In this document: positions 48,777-57,721 of the stretch, one piece after another
Position numbering within the stretch: the first letter of the stretch is position 1
Layout: the number at the start of each line of letters is the position of its first letter
DNA from: Gammaproteobacteria bacterium
GTDB taxonomy: Bacteria > Pseudomonadota > Gammaproteobacteria > DSM-16500
Assembly (NCBI GenBank): GCA_019634835.1
Contig: JAHCAO010000003.1
Span: 62,001-126,000 of the forward strand
Reading direction: 5' to 3'
Length of the DNA stretch: 64,000 bases
Translations under genes and position numbers: made by a program
The notes under the pieces: generated by a model
The model's database searches: none
What the model saw: the letters and a program-made list of their open reading frames with translations, nothing else
What the model was told of the DNA's origin: nothing

Positions 48777-50003
48777 TTACGAGTTTTTTGCAAATAAATC
48801 ACTGAGCCAATCATACGTAACAGCACAAGACAAAGGTAAGTTACCTAACTGACAATGTGTATCAGCACCTTCTTGAACAGTAAATATTCGCTTAGTGACC
48901 GGGCCACTTACATTTTGCTCATAATGTGTCGCCTGCTTTAGCGACTCATCACCTTCGCCTTCTCCCACTAGAATTAGGCTAGGGCAGTGTATGTTCTTAA
49001 TTTTATCTCCTACTTTAAACGCATTTAACAATGTCATCCATTCAAGAAAAGAGATAGCACCAAATTTAAAAAAACTCGATTTTAAACCTAGCTTGGTTCC
49101 TTTAGGTATAACATGATTTGGTATAGCATCAATTTCATCTAATTTTATATCTTCTTGTGGACTGGATTGAGCTTCAGTACCAATAAATGCCATCAAATAA
49201 GCTTGTAAATCGACGATAGGTGAATTAGGAATGACTGCCTTAATACGTGAATCATGTGCAGCTCCTCTGGCAACAAAATACCCGCCAAAGCTAATTCCAT
49301 ACAAAGCAAGTTTATTAGGATCCACTTCTTTTCGGCTCAGAGCATAATCAATTGCACAACGTATAGGTACCTCATAATCAGGACGAAACTTTAATTCAGG
49401 ATGCAACCTCAGCATACCTGTTTGGCCTGGCCCCTCAAAAATAAGTACATTAAAATTACGTTGTAATGCACCCGCAGCACATTGGAAATACATTTCCTCT
49501 CCACTACCATCAAATCCCGTTACAATAATCACTGTACTACGTTTTTGATTGTCCTTAGCAGGACGGATGAAATAGCCAGGCATCCATGAGTTTTCATAAG
49601 GTATCTCAACAATATCTGTCGGGGTCTCGAATAATGTAGTTGCTTGAATAAAACACGAACGTGAAGCCAGACCTAATTCACGTTGTATAGGACCAAATGG
49701 ATCAGCATAATACTCAGCAGAGCGATAGTAATTGCAAGCTTTAAGATAATAGTCTTTAGCAGAAACAAAATGTTGTTTAACATGCGCCTCTTCTGCGAGG
49801 TTTTTTATCTCATTAGCTAGAGTCGAATATGCTCTTACCCATTCATCGGGATCATTATTTTGAATATGGGTGACGGTAGAAAGACATTCGCCAATCGAAG
49901 ACCCTCCATAGCTAGCTACTCCCAGCATGCGTAATAACTGAAAATCCATCTCAGGATCATTAAATCCTTTTACCCTTGTTGTTGAGCGCTTGACACGAGA
50001 CAT
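48777..50003 (-). CDS. Alpha/beta hydrolase (FrsA/DHPON-hydrolase-like)
   Basis: A 408-residue hydrolase with a helical N-terminal part (~1-140) and a C-terminal alpha/beta-hydrolase domain. The nucleophile elbow is LYGISFGGYFVARG with Ser238. The oxyanion side is VIIVTGFDGSGEEM, and the likely catalytic histidine lies in GADTHCQLGNL near the end. The acid is probably the aspartate in VGEGEGDESL. The large N-terminal helical cap places it with the FrsA and 2,6-dihydroxypseudooxynicotine hydrolase group, often annotated as esterase or peptidase. Substrate unknown. It ends 17 bases from the RAP gene, convergently. Confidence 0.82.
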   Translation of the reverse strand: MSRVKRSTTRVKGFNDPEMDFQLLRMLGVASYGGSSIGECLSTVTHIQNNDPDEWVRAYSTLANEIKNLAEEAHVKQHFVSAKDYYLKACNYYRSAEYYADPFGPIQRELGLASRSCFIQATTLFETPTDIVEIPYENSWMPGYFIRPAKDNQKRSTVIIVTGFDGSGEEMYFQCAAGALQRNFNVLIFEGPGQTGMLRLHPELKFRPDYEVPIRCAIDYALSRKEVDPNKLALYGISFGGYFVARGAAHDSRIKAVIPNSPIVDLQAYLMAFIGTEAQSSPQEDIKLDEIDAIPNHVIPKGTKLGLKSSFFKFGAISFLEWMTLLNAFKVGDKIKNIHCPSLILVGEGEGDESLKQATHYEQNVSGPVTKRIFTVQEGADTHCQLGNLPLSCAVTYDWLSDLFAKNS

Positions 50004-50088
50004 GAGGACTTCCTTAGCATTTCAGCAAAAATAACCAATATGGTACAATGAAAAAATATATAAAAAAACTCATTATGCACCCATCAAG

Positions 50089-50116
50089 CACTTAAGGTGA
50101 AATGCTACGGGTATAG
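50089..50116. repeat. Repeat family D, end remnant
   Basis: GCACTTAAGGTGAAATGCTA and the following CGGGTATAG match the right ends of D1 (28659-28684) and D2 (30246-30265). Just before it, AAAAAACTCATTATGCACCC (50064-50083) resembles the right end of family B copy 1. It lies between the hydrolase and dusA starts. Confidence 0.5.
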
Positions 50117-50147
50117 ACTTTAATTGCTAAAGCCCAGGTTTACTTCC

Positions 50148-51155
50148 ATGTCAGAAAAGCAAAAAACACATCTCATCTCCATTGCACCGATGATGGATTA
50201 TACCGATAGGCATTGTAGGTACTTCTTGCGCTTGATCGCACCTGATGTGTTGCTTTATACAGAGATGATAACTGCACAAGCGCTAGTTCATGGGGATATC
50301 AACTATTTATTGGCTTTTAACGCGATGGAACATCCTATCGCTCTACAGCTAGGAGGGAGTAACCCTGCATTCCTCGCTCAGGGAGCGAGGTGGGGAGAGC
50401 AATTTGGGTATGATGAAATTAATCTTAATGTAGGTTGCCCCAGCCCACGTGTGAGTAAAGGACGGTTTGGTGCTTGTTTGATGTTAGAGCCATCATTAGT
50501 AGCAGATTGTATTGCAGCGATGCAGGCGCAAGTCACAGTCCCTGTAACGGTAAAATGCAGAATTGGAGTAGATGATCATGACAGCTATGAAGCTCTATGG
50601 ACTTTTATCAAGCTTATTGCACAAACAGGATGCGATACTTTCATTATTCATGCCCGCAAAGCCTGGTTATCAGGATTAAGTCCAAAACAAAACCGTGAAA
50701 TCCCTCCTTTGCGTTACGATGTTGTACACCAGGTGAAGCATGACTTTCCTCATCTAAAAGTAATATTGAATGGAGGAATAAAAACATGTAACGACATTGC
50801 TGCGCAGTTACCTTATGTAGATGGAGTCATGATAGGGCGGGCTGCTTACTCAAACCCATATTTACTCGCAGAAATTCAAGCTAAGTATTTATTTAGCAAA
50901 AATATTGATAGTCGTCAGGTGGTGATAAAAAAATTCATTCCTTATATTCATAAACAGTTGCAAAAAGGTATAAAGTTAAACAGAATAACCCGCCATATAC
51001 TTGGTTTATTCCAAAATCAAGCAGGAGCCTCCCTATGGCGGCGATATTTAAGTCAATATTCACACTATCCCAATGCTGACGTGAGTGTGGTTGAGCAAGC
51101 GTTAGCTTTAGTTGAAACGAGGAGCAAACAATATGTGGATGGATTGGTTAGCTAA
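50148..51155 (+). CDS. dusA: tRNA-dihydrouridine(20/20a) synthase DusA
   Basis: FMN-dependent reductase making dihydrouridine in the tRNA D-loop. From ATG 50148 it has 335 residues. The FMN-barrel opening is SIAPMMDYTDRHCRYFLR, and the catalytic cysteine is in INLNVGCPSPRVSKGRFGA, a DusA-type signature. Other motifs: TVKCRIGVDDHDSYE, FIIHARKAWLSGLSPK and GGIKTCNDI. The C-terminal helical domain binds tRNA. An earlier TTG is possible but adds unconserved residues. The next gene starts inside its last 23 bases. Confidence 0.95.
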   Translation: MSEKQKTHLISIAPMMDYTDRHCRYFLRLIAPDVLLYTEMITAQALVHGDINYLLAFNAMEHPIALQLGGSNPAFLAQGARWGEQFGYDEINLNVGCPSPRVSKGRFGACLMLEPSLVADCIAAMQAQVTVPVTVKCRIGVDDHDSYEALWTFIKLIAQTGCDTFIIHARKAWLSGLSPKQNREIPPLRYDVVHQVKHDFPHLKVILNGGIKTCNDIAAQLPYVDGVMIGRAAYSNPYLLAEIQAKYLFSKNIDSRQVVIKKFIPYIHKQLQKGIKLNRITRHILGLFQNQAGASLWRRYLSQYSHYPNADVSVVEQALALVETRSKQYVDGLVS

Positions 51156-51420
51156 ATTGTCTAATGTAATCGGTATAGCAGGAGTAATTTTATTACTGAT
51201 TGCTTATCTTTTGTTAAATATGAATAAAATGAGTGCGCACAGTATAAGTTATCAGCTTTATAATTTTTTTGGCGCATTGTTCATTATATTCTCTCTTATG
51301 TTTCACTTTAATTTGGCTTCTTTTTTAATTGAAATGGCATGGATTGTGATTAGTTTAATTGGAATATATCGAATCAACAGTAAGCATATATCAAAGTCAA
51401 ACGCTCGGCCTAGCAGTTGA
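51133..51420 (+). CDS. Small CBU_0592-family membrane protein
   Basis: A 95-residue protein with three hydrophobic helices (about residues 9-27, 38-57 and 60-78). The pattern of an N-terminal helix followed by YQLYNFFGALFIIFS and EMAWIVISLIGIYR matches what I recall of the CBU_0592 family named from Coxiella. Function unknown. ATG 51133 has AGGAG 8 bases before it. Its start overlaps dusA, and its end overlaps the convergent 1605-aa gene by 24 bases. Confidence 0.75.
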   Translation: MWMDWLAKLSNVIGIAGVILLLIAYLLLNMNKMSAHSISYQLYNFFGALFIIFSLMFHFNLASFLIEMAWIVISLIGIYRINSKHISKSNARPSS

Positions 51421-54400
51421 TTGCCCTGCTTTAGGTGAGTAGTTATCTATTGCTTCTTGATATGCTTCAGGATCAGCTTTAACTTTTGATTTCCCAAAAT
51501 CATTTAATGTTGAATTATTTTTATGCTGTTGTAGCAAGTTCTGCCAATCAGGATCTTCACGTAATTTGTCCAGTATGTCTTTAGGCAATATATTAAGTAA
51601 GGCTTTTTGCCCCTCACAACCTACTGCGTTTTCTTCAGCTAACCGAGCTTGGTGGTGAGTTTTAAATAATTCTAAAAATATTTCTATAAATTTTTCGCGG
51701 TCCTTTTTGTCATTCTCTTTAGCAGGAGGAAGATATCCATGCCCGTGAAAAAAAGCCAGCATAGCATTCCGATAGCATTTTAATAATCCTTCTCGATCTT
51801 TCCCGCTTTTACAACTACTTTGTATGCGGTTGCCCGTATCCTGGTAAATAATCTCTTCTAGTGCCGCCATATGCAGTTGATATGTCTTTTGATAAGCAAA
51901 TTTTTTATTATTTATCTGGTGATACATATTTAGTGCTTGCAATACTCGCTTGAGAGAATCCATTTGTTGGGTCCTGATTCTTCCTGCTTCAGGATTTGTA
52001 TCGTTATACGGATTTTTATTTTCCTGATATAAAATTAAATTATGACTGTCACTCATTTTTTGCTTAATACTCTCCTCAGTCAATTTCCCTTTTGCAGCTA
52101 ACTCGTAAAGATCCCAGATGTTTTTAGAAACAGCAGGGTGCTTAACACCATTTTCTTGAAGCGTTGATATCACAACTTGCTTGACAAAATCTTTAACGGG
52201 AGGCACCACATGATTCATTCCTTTAGTATTTGCTCCTATGGCATGCATAAAAAGGTGCACTGGAGTACTGAGTTTCTGCGGAGTTCCTATGCAATGATTA
52301 CTGGTATACATGATAATGGAGACACCTTGAGCATGATTACCTTGGCGAAGTTCATTAACAGCTTTATCCTTATGGTCAATGACATAATCATCACCACCAC
52401 CTTTTTTTCTAAGCAGAGTTTGATAAAGCACGTATTTTTGACGATTTTTTTTATCACTCCAAATCTCTGAAAATTTTTCTTTCATGTATTTATCATAAAG
52501 ATGGTTTACTTGATCTAGATTCATTTTAGTTAATTTTTTTTCATCCTCACTTAACTCATGTGTTTTTTCTTTATTTTGTACTACAAGATTAGAACTTCTA
52601 ACTGATGGAAGGGAAGCAGACATTTTTTTAGGTTGTTCGTTTTCATCATACTGTATGGTAGCAAATGAGCTTAAAGAAAGATTACGTAACCCCGGCATTC
52701 CTTCTTTTTTAACCACTGGCCCTATTGGGGCATCCTCTGGGATATCACCATTTTCATACATTATATTAGCCCAATATTCCTTTTCATAAGTGGGGAGTCT
52801 ATCAAACCAAGGATAGCCTGTTTTATCTTCTCTTTTTTTAATTTCCTTCTTTTGCATATAGGCAAGAATTGCATTCTTCCATTCTGTTTTTTGCTCTTCA
52901 GACAAATGCTGAAATTGATTGCAAGGTGTATCTATTTGCAGGCGGATAGTGCTGTTCTGTAAGCTGGAGTTTTCTAAGATTCCTGAAATCGTAACATGAG
53001 ATTTTTTTTGTTTTATATTCACTATTGTCTCAGCATTTCTCAAGTACTCCGAAATGATTTTATCATCTGTTATATTAAGTGATCCCTTAAGGATCTCTTT
53101 TAATTTTTCTAAAAATGCGTCGTAATAAGCTTGTATTTTATTATCTATTGTTAAGTTTTTAATTTTCTTTTCAAATTTATCGAATAATTCTTTGACTTTC
53201 TTTTTTATGCCATCTTTACTTTGTATTTCATCCGAATTAGCAATAATCATATTTGCAGCTTTTTTAAAGCTTTTTGCACGTAATAAGAGTGTTTCTCGAT
53301 AATCATGCAACTTAGAGGCATCAGATGGCATAGATTTTATCACTCCTTCAATCACAGATTTTTCTATGCCCAGTTTCTCAAGCTCCTCCTGATCGGCATT
53401 ATTAAGGTATTCTTCAATATAAGTTTTAATACGTTCACTTTTTTTTGATAACTTTTCTAAACAAAAATTAAATTGAATTTGATCTAAGGTTAATCCTGAA
53501 ATTCTGCAGGCATCTAACATCAATTTCACATAGATACGCCCTAGACCAATCTGCTTTTTCTGCTCTTCTGATACTGCAGGTTTATGTTTTGGTGCTGTTA
53601 ATACACTCACTGCTTGTGTTAAATCGCTAGAAAATGCCCTCATTGTCATCGCAGTGGTGCTATTGCTTTCTAGTTTTTCTTTATTTTCTACCGAAGCAGG
53701 TGGTTTAGCTTCTTTCTTGTTTGCAATGTCATGACTATAGCGGACAATAGCATCTAACATAACCCATACGTTTTCCCTTTTCGCCATATTCTCATGTTCA
53801 TCTTTACCTTCTTTCGAAACCACTTTCTTAAACCCATCAGGATACGTATTAATTAACTGCTCAATAACATCATTCGTAATCTTCTCTTCGTCACTATTGA
53901 ACTTTAACCTATATCTTTTTTTAGAATAACGGTAAGAACTATAGGTGATAGAAGGACTGATTTTATCAAAATCAATCTTTTTAAGAAGATCATGTAATTT
54001 ATTAATATGTGTTTCTATTTCTTCTTTTTCCCTTTCATCAAGAAGATGGCTATCGTTCGCATATTGTGCAATTTTATTTCTTGAGAATCCACCCGTTGCA
54101 TTTTTTAATATCTCTAACTCTTCATTTTTCAATTTATCGAAAGATTGGTTATGTCTTTCTGATGCTATTTCTACTCTATTTTCTGGCGAAGATTCTCTTT
54201 GAGATTCTTTATTTCCTTTCTGAACTTGATACTGTTCACTAAAAACTTCAAATTCATCTTTTAATTTTTTATAGTTACATTGACCAACAATATTACGCAA
54301 TTCCTCCACTGATCCTGCTTTTTCTACCTTTTCTAAAAATTCACGTAATTGTTTGGCTTCTTCCAATTTCAATGGATCAGAAGTAATATCAATTTTTAGC

Positions 54401-56214
54401 TGTCTTAACGCATCCAATCCTGCAATTTTATTTTTAAGCTCTAAAAGAATAAATTGATCATTTTCCATAATATGAATATTATATTCACCAAAGATTAATT
54501 TCTTTTTTATTGTATCTTTATTTAACTCCCTCATTAATTCAACAATAGATTTTTTATCTTCATTTCCAATAAAGTGATATTCCGCAAACCTCTGAAGAAA
54601 AATTTTATGTAAATCTAAATCAGTTTCATTGATATCCTTTAATAGTTCAGAATGAATTAAATCATATATACCATATCGTACGAATTGATTATGCATCTCG
54701 ATTATTTCACTACTGGTAGGCTTATAATCTTTATTTTTTTTAATCTGAATCTGGATTTCTTTCACTAACATCTCATGCAAAAATAAGGCTTTTTGTCCTT
54801 GGTTTAATTTACCTGCTAGAGCTAATATTTTTTCATGCCCAGTAGAAATGGCTTGAGGATTTTCCTTCGCTTGCTTTCTACTAAACTTAGATTCTTCCAT
54901 CGATGTGCTGATATGTTGAAATGCACCTTGGTTTAATTGATTTTTAAATTCATCCTCTTTCATTCCAACATCTTGAAATTCGTCATGATGCAAGTCCACT
55001 TGTGGTCTTTGTGATTTAAGATAGGCTGCAGCATCAACTACAGTTTTACTCTCATTATTCAGTTTAATACCGTGTAAATCGCCATAAATGTTTACATAGC
55101 AGGCCAAAACAAGTGCGCTACGTGCTTTTCCTGCTTTGCAATGAATAATAATTTCTTTCCCATCCTCAATATCTTGCCTCATGTCATAAACAGTTTTGAG
55201 GATGTTTTCAGGATGAATGCCAGGACCAAAATCGGTAAAAGGAGTTTGCTTTTGTTCTACTATAAAATTTCTCTCAGGAAATTTCTCTCTCATATATTTT
55301 TTCATTTCAGCGTTGACTTTATTAAAATCTTTTGGCTGAATTTTTGGGCCATGCTCAAATTCATCTGTCATACTATAAATGACTAAACCAGATTTACCTT
55401 TGTTAGCTGCTTCTTTAGCCAGTTTTAATGCACGTGAATAAGTGGGAATAACAGATAAATTAATGTCACCTTGTGACAAATCAACATTCTCACCTCTAGT
55501 TTTATTTTGATTATTGATTGTCACATTATCGTAAGCTTTTTTCTTTTTTTTCTTAGGGCCATCAAACCCTAATACCGATTTTAAATTCCGCTCCGCTTTT
55601 TGAAGAGCAATTTCCTCAGGAGATTTTATAACTCGTTTCATTGATTTTTTTAGACTAACATTAGACATCGCATTGGACATGGTATTATACGTATCGGATA
55701 CACCAAATTTTAATCTTTGCTTTGCGGTGGGCACAACAAAACCAGAAAGCCGCCTTTTTAAGGCGTCACCACTTACCACTGCAACTGGACGTGTTTCATT
55801 TTTTGAGAGGTTAAGATTTCCTGTAAGAATATTATTTAATTTTTTAATATATTCTTTATAAGGATTCTCTTCTTTATTTAAAAAAGCCGCTTTGTTTTGT
55901 AAATATTCAAGATACAATCTATAAGGGTGGATAAATGCAGCATAGAATTTTTCAAACTCAGATTTATCCTGAAACTTGGTAATATCACGAATCTTATCAT
56001 TAATCTTTTCAATATACTCTATTTCAGATAACTGAGATTCAGATGGCTTATTGCCAACGCTCCAAGTAACACTTACAGGAAGCCCAATATTCTCCTCTCC
56101 ACCACCAATAGCCACTACAAGTTTATAATTTAACTCGCCATAATCTATCGGTGATTTTTCAAGAACTGTCAATATATCTTGCAATGTAGGAAAATATTTT
56201 CTCCCATCACTCAT
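51397..56214 (-). CDS. Giant protein with two cysteine-phosphatase (CX5R) signatures, candidate effector
   Basis: A 1605-residue soluble protein without signal peptide. Near the N-terminus a dual-specificity/tyrosine-phosphatase-like domain (about 250-395) has the P-loop IIIHCKAGKARSALVLACY, with Cys359 and Arg365, and a candidate general acid Asp328 in TPFTDFGPG, 31 residues before the cysteine. A basic KKKKKK run lies at ~222-227. Residues ~450-1200 are helical, charged and partly coiled-coil. A second site, SCKSGKDREGLLKCY (Cys1468, Arg1474), matches the SopB/IpgD/SidF-type CKSGKDRTG loop, and NAVGCEGQKAL follows about 70 residues later, as glycine-rich blocks do in that family. One protein may thus act on phosphoprotein and phosphoinositide. 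Likely Dot/Icm effector, by inference. Confidence 0.8.
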   Translation of the reverse strand: MSDGRKYFPTLQDILTVLEKSPIDYGELNYKLVVAIGGGEENIGLPVSVTWSVGNKPSESQLSEIEYIEKINDKIRDITKFQDKSEFEKFYAAFIHPYRLYLEYLQNKAAFLNKEENPYKEYIKKLNNILTGNLNLSKNETRPVAVVSGDALKRRLSGFVVPTAKQRLKFGVSDTYNTMSNAMSNVSLKKSMKRVIKSPEEIALQKAERNLKSVLGFDGPKKKKKKAYDNVTINNQNKTRGENVDLSQGDINLSVIPTYSRALKLAKEAANKGKSGLVIYSMTDEFEHGPKIQPKDFNKVNAEMKKYMREKFPERNFIVEQKQTPFTDFGPGIHPENILKTVYDMRQDIEDGKEIIIHCKAGKARSALVLACYVNIYGDLHGIKLNNESKTVVDAAAYLKSQRPQVDLHHDEFQDVGMKEDEFKNQLNQGAFQHISTSMEESKFSRKQAKENPQAISTGHEKILALAGKLNQGQKALFLHEMLVKEIQIQIKKNKDYKPTSSEIIEMHNQFVRYGIYDLIHSELLKDINETDLDLHKIFLQRFAEYHFIGNEDKKSIVELMRELNKDTIKKKLIFGEYNIHIMENDQFILLELKNKIAGLDALRQLKIDITSDPLKLEEAKQLREFLEKVEKAGSVEELRNIVGQCNYKKLKDEFEVFSEQYQVQKGNKESQRESSPENRVEIASERHNQSFDKLKNEELEILKNATGGFSRNKIAQYANDSHLLDEREKEEIETHINKLHDLLKKIDFDKISPSITYSSYRYSKKRYRLKFNSDEEKITNDVIEQLINTYPDGFKKVVSKEGKDEHENMAKRENVWVMLDAIVRYSHDIANKKEAKPPASVENKEKLESNSTTAMTMRAFSSDLTQAVSVLTAPKHKPAVSEEQKKQIGLGRIYVKLMLDACRISGLTLDQIQFNFCLEKLSKKSERIKTYIEEYLNNADQEELEKLGIEKSVIEGVIKSMPSDASKLHDYRETLLLRAKSFKKAANMIIANSDEIQSKDGIKKKVKELFDKFEKKIKNLTIDNKIQAYYDAFLEKLKEILKGSLNITDDKIISEYLRNAETIVNIKQKKSHVTISGILENSSLQNSTIRLQIDTPCNQFQHLSEEQKTEWKNAILAYMQKKEIKKREDKTGYPWFDRLPTYEKEYWANIMYENGDIPEDAPIGPVVKKEGMPGLRNLSLSSFATIQYDENEQPKKMSASLPSVRSSNLVVQNKEKTHELSEDEKKLTKMNLDQVNHLYDKYMKEKFSEIWSDKKNRQKYVLYQTLLRKKGGGDDYVIDHKDKAVNELRQGNHAQGVSIIMYTSNHCIGTPQKLSTPVHLFMHAIGANTKGMNHVVPPVKDFVKQVVISTLQENGVKHPAVSKNIWDLYELAAKGKLTEESIKQKMSDSHNLILYQENKNPYNDTNPEAGRIRTQQMDSLKRVLQALNMYHQINNKKFAYQKTYQLHMAALEEIIYQDTGNRIQSSCKSGKDREGLLKCYRNAMLAFFHGHGYLPPAKENDKKDREKFIEIFLELFKTHHQARLAEENAVGCEGQKALLNILPKDILDKLREDPDWQNLLQQHKNNSTLNDFGKSKVKADPEAYQEAIDNYSPKAGQSTARPSV

Positions 56215-56412
56215 ATCTTTCTGCTCATTTAAAAGACTTATTTAAATTATAGTTCAGAAAGCATATCTGGATGTTGATACTAATAAATCTTTATACGGCT
56301 TTTTTGAAGAAAAAATCCATATCATTTCTCTAAATAAACATGGAAATCATCAACTTAGTTGTTATAGGAATGCATATGGCAAAAGAGAGTGGCTATAATG
56401 GGATCTATAAAA

Positions 56413-57492
56413 TCATTCATCCCAACTCAAAGCACCGCCAGTTTGATACTCAATCACACGAGTTTCAAAAAAATTTTTCTCTTTTTTCAGATCCATGATC
56501 TCACTCATCCATGGAAATGGATTGCTTGCACCAGGATATTGTTGCGCAAGCCCAATTTGCGCGCAGCGGCGATTGGCGATGAATTGCAAATAATCTCTAA
56601 ACATTTCAGCATTTAATCCCAATATACCACGCGGCATCGTATCAACTGCATAGGTATATTCAAGTTCTACACCTTCACGAATCATATGAATGGCTTCTTG
56701 TTTAAAATCTTCTGTCCATAGATGTGGATTTTCAATTTTTATTTGATTAATGACATCAATACCAAAGTTAAGATGCATAGATTCGTCACGTAAAATATAC
56801 TGGAATTGTTCGGCAGTCCCTGTCATTTTGTTACGGCGACCCATAGAAAGTACTTGGGTAAAGCCCACATAAAAGAAAATACCTTCAAAAATAACATAAA
56901 AAGCAATTAAATCTCGTAATAACCGCCGGTCATTCTCCGGAGTGCCTGTATGAAAATTGGGATCGCCTAAGCTTTGAGTATACTTCAGCGACCATGCTGC
57001 TTTACGTGCAACAGAAGGGACTTCACGATACATATTAAAAACTTCTGCTTCATCCATACCTAAGCTTTCAATCACATACTGATAAGCATGAGTATGTAAT
57101 GCTTCTTCAAATGCTTGCCGTAATAAATATTGACGGCATTCAGGGTTAGTAATATGACGATACACAGCTAGCACCAAATTATTAGCCACGAGTGAATCCG
57201 CTGTTGAGAAAAAACCGAGATTACGTTTGATAATGAGGCGCTCGTCATCAGTTAACCCATTAGGATCTTTCCAGAGTGCCACGTCAGCTGCCATATTAAT
57301 TTCATTTGGCATCCAATGGTTTGCACATGCATCCAGATATTTTTGCCATGCCCATTGATATTTAAAAGGAACTAATTGGTTTAAATCAGCACGGCAATTA
57401 ATAATTTTTTTATCATCCACCTGAACACGCGCTGCGCCCATTTCAAGTAGCTCTAATCCAGTGCTACCGCCTAGATGTGTTGCTGCTGTCAT
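56413..57492 (-). CDS. nrdB: Ribonucleoside-diphosphate reductase beta subunit (class Ia)
   Basis: Radical-generating R2 subunit, 359 residues. Iron-ligand helices are readable: [33 protein letters not shown] (Glu and His ligands), [10 protein letters not shown] and [13 protein letters not shown]. The radical tyrosine should lie in [10 protein letters not shown]-terminus ALSWDE is shorter than the NrdA-binding tail in E. coli but of the same kind. It is downstream of nrdA, separated by 229 bases holding a palindromic repeat. Confidence 0.96.
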   Translation of the reverse strand: MTAATHLGGSTGLELLEMGAARVQVDDKKIINCRADLNQLVPFKYQWAWQKYLDACANHWMPNEINMAADVALWKDPNGLTDDERLIIKRNLGFFSTADSLVANNLVLAVYRHITNPECRQYLLRQAFEEALHTHAYQYVIESLGMDEAEVFNMYREVPSVARKAAWSLKYTQSLGDPNFHTGTPENDRRLLRDLIAFYVIFEGIFFYVGFTQVLSMGRRNKMTGTAEQFQYILRDESMHLNFGIDVINQIKIENPHLWTEDFKQEAIHMIREGVELEYTYAVDTMPRGILGLNAEMFRDYLQFIANRRCAQIGLAQQYPGASNPFPWMSEIMDLKKEKNFFETRVIEYQTGGALSWDE

Positions 57493-57545
57493 TGCTATCT
57501 CCTTTAATCTCGTATTAATGCATCAAAACTTTACATCAAGGAAGT

Positions 57546-57710
57546 GTGCACCGAGCTTTTTGCCATCAGCAGAGCAAGGTATTTTTCCTTCACCATTCAT
57601 CGCAAAACACACTCACCCTTGATTGGGTTTTGCTCTCGCAGACTCCTTGTCTACGAGTGAATGGTTCATACAAAATACCTTGCTCTGCTGATGGCAAAAG
57701 CTCGGTGCAC
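57546..57710. repeat. Palindromic repeat family B, copy 2
   Basis: Left arm 57546-57585 (40 bases) and right arm 57672-57710 (39 bases) are complementary with a single one-base bulge in a T-run. The 86-base centre has further self-complementarity (CACCATTCA with TGAATGGT). It matches 32427-32587 in reverse orientation. It lies inside the nrdA-nrdB operon, so transcripts must read through a very stable hairpin or restart after it. Confidence 0.85.
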
Positions 57711-57721
57711 CCTTCAAGGAA

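Noticed and set aside
48777..48800. GAGTTTTTTGCAAATAAATC near the end of the hydrolase gene, resembling the family B end
   Set aside because: It is the conserved-frame coding end of the hydrolase and the match is about 12 bases of low-complexity sequence.
53945..54242. Two plus-strand open frames inside the 1605-aa gene
   Set aside because: Antisense shadows of a Lys/Glu-rich coding sequence; hydrophobic Phe/Leu-rich translation is the expected mirror.
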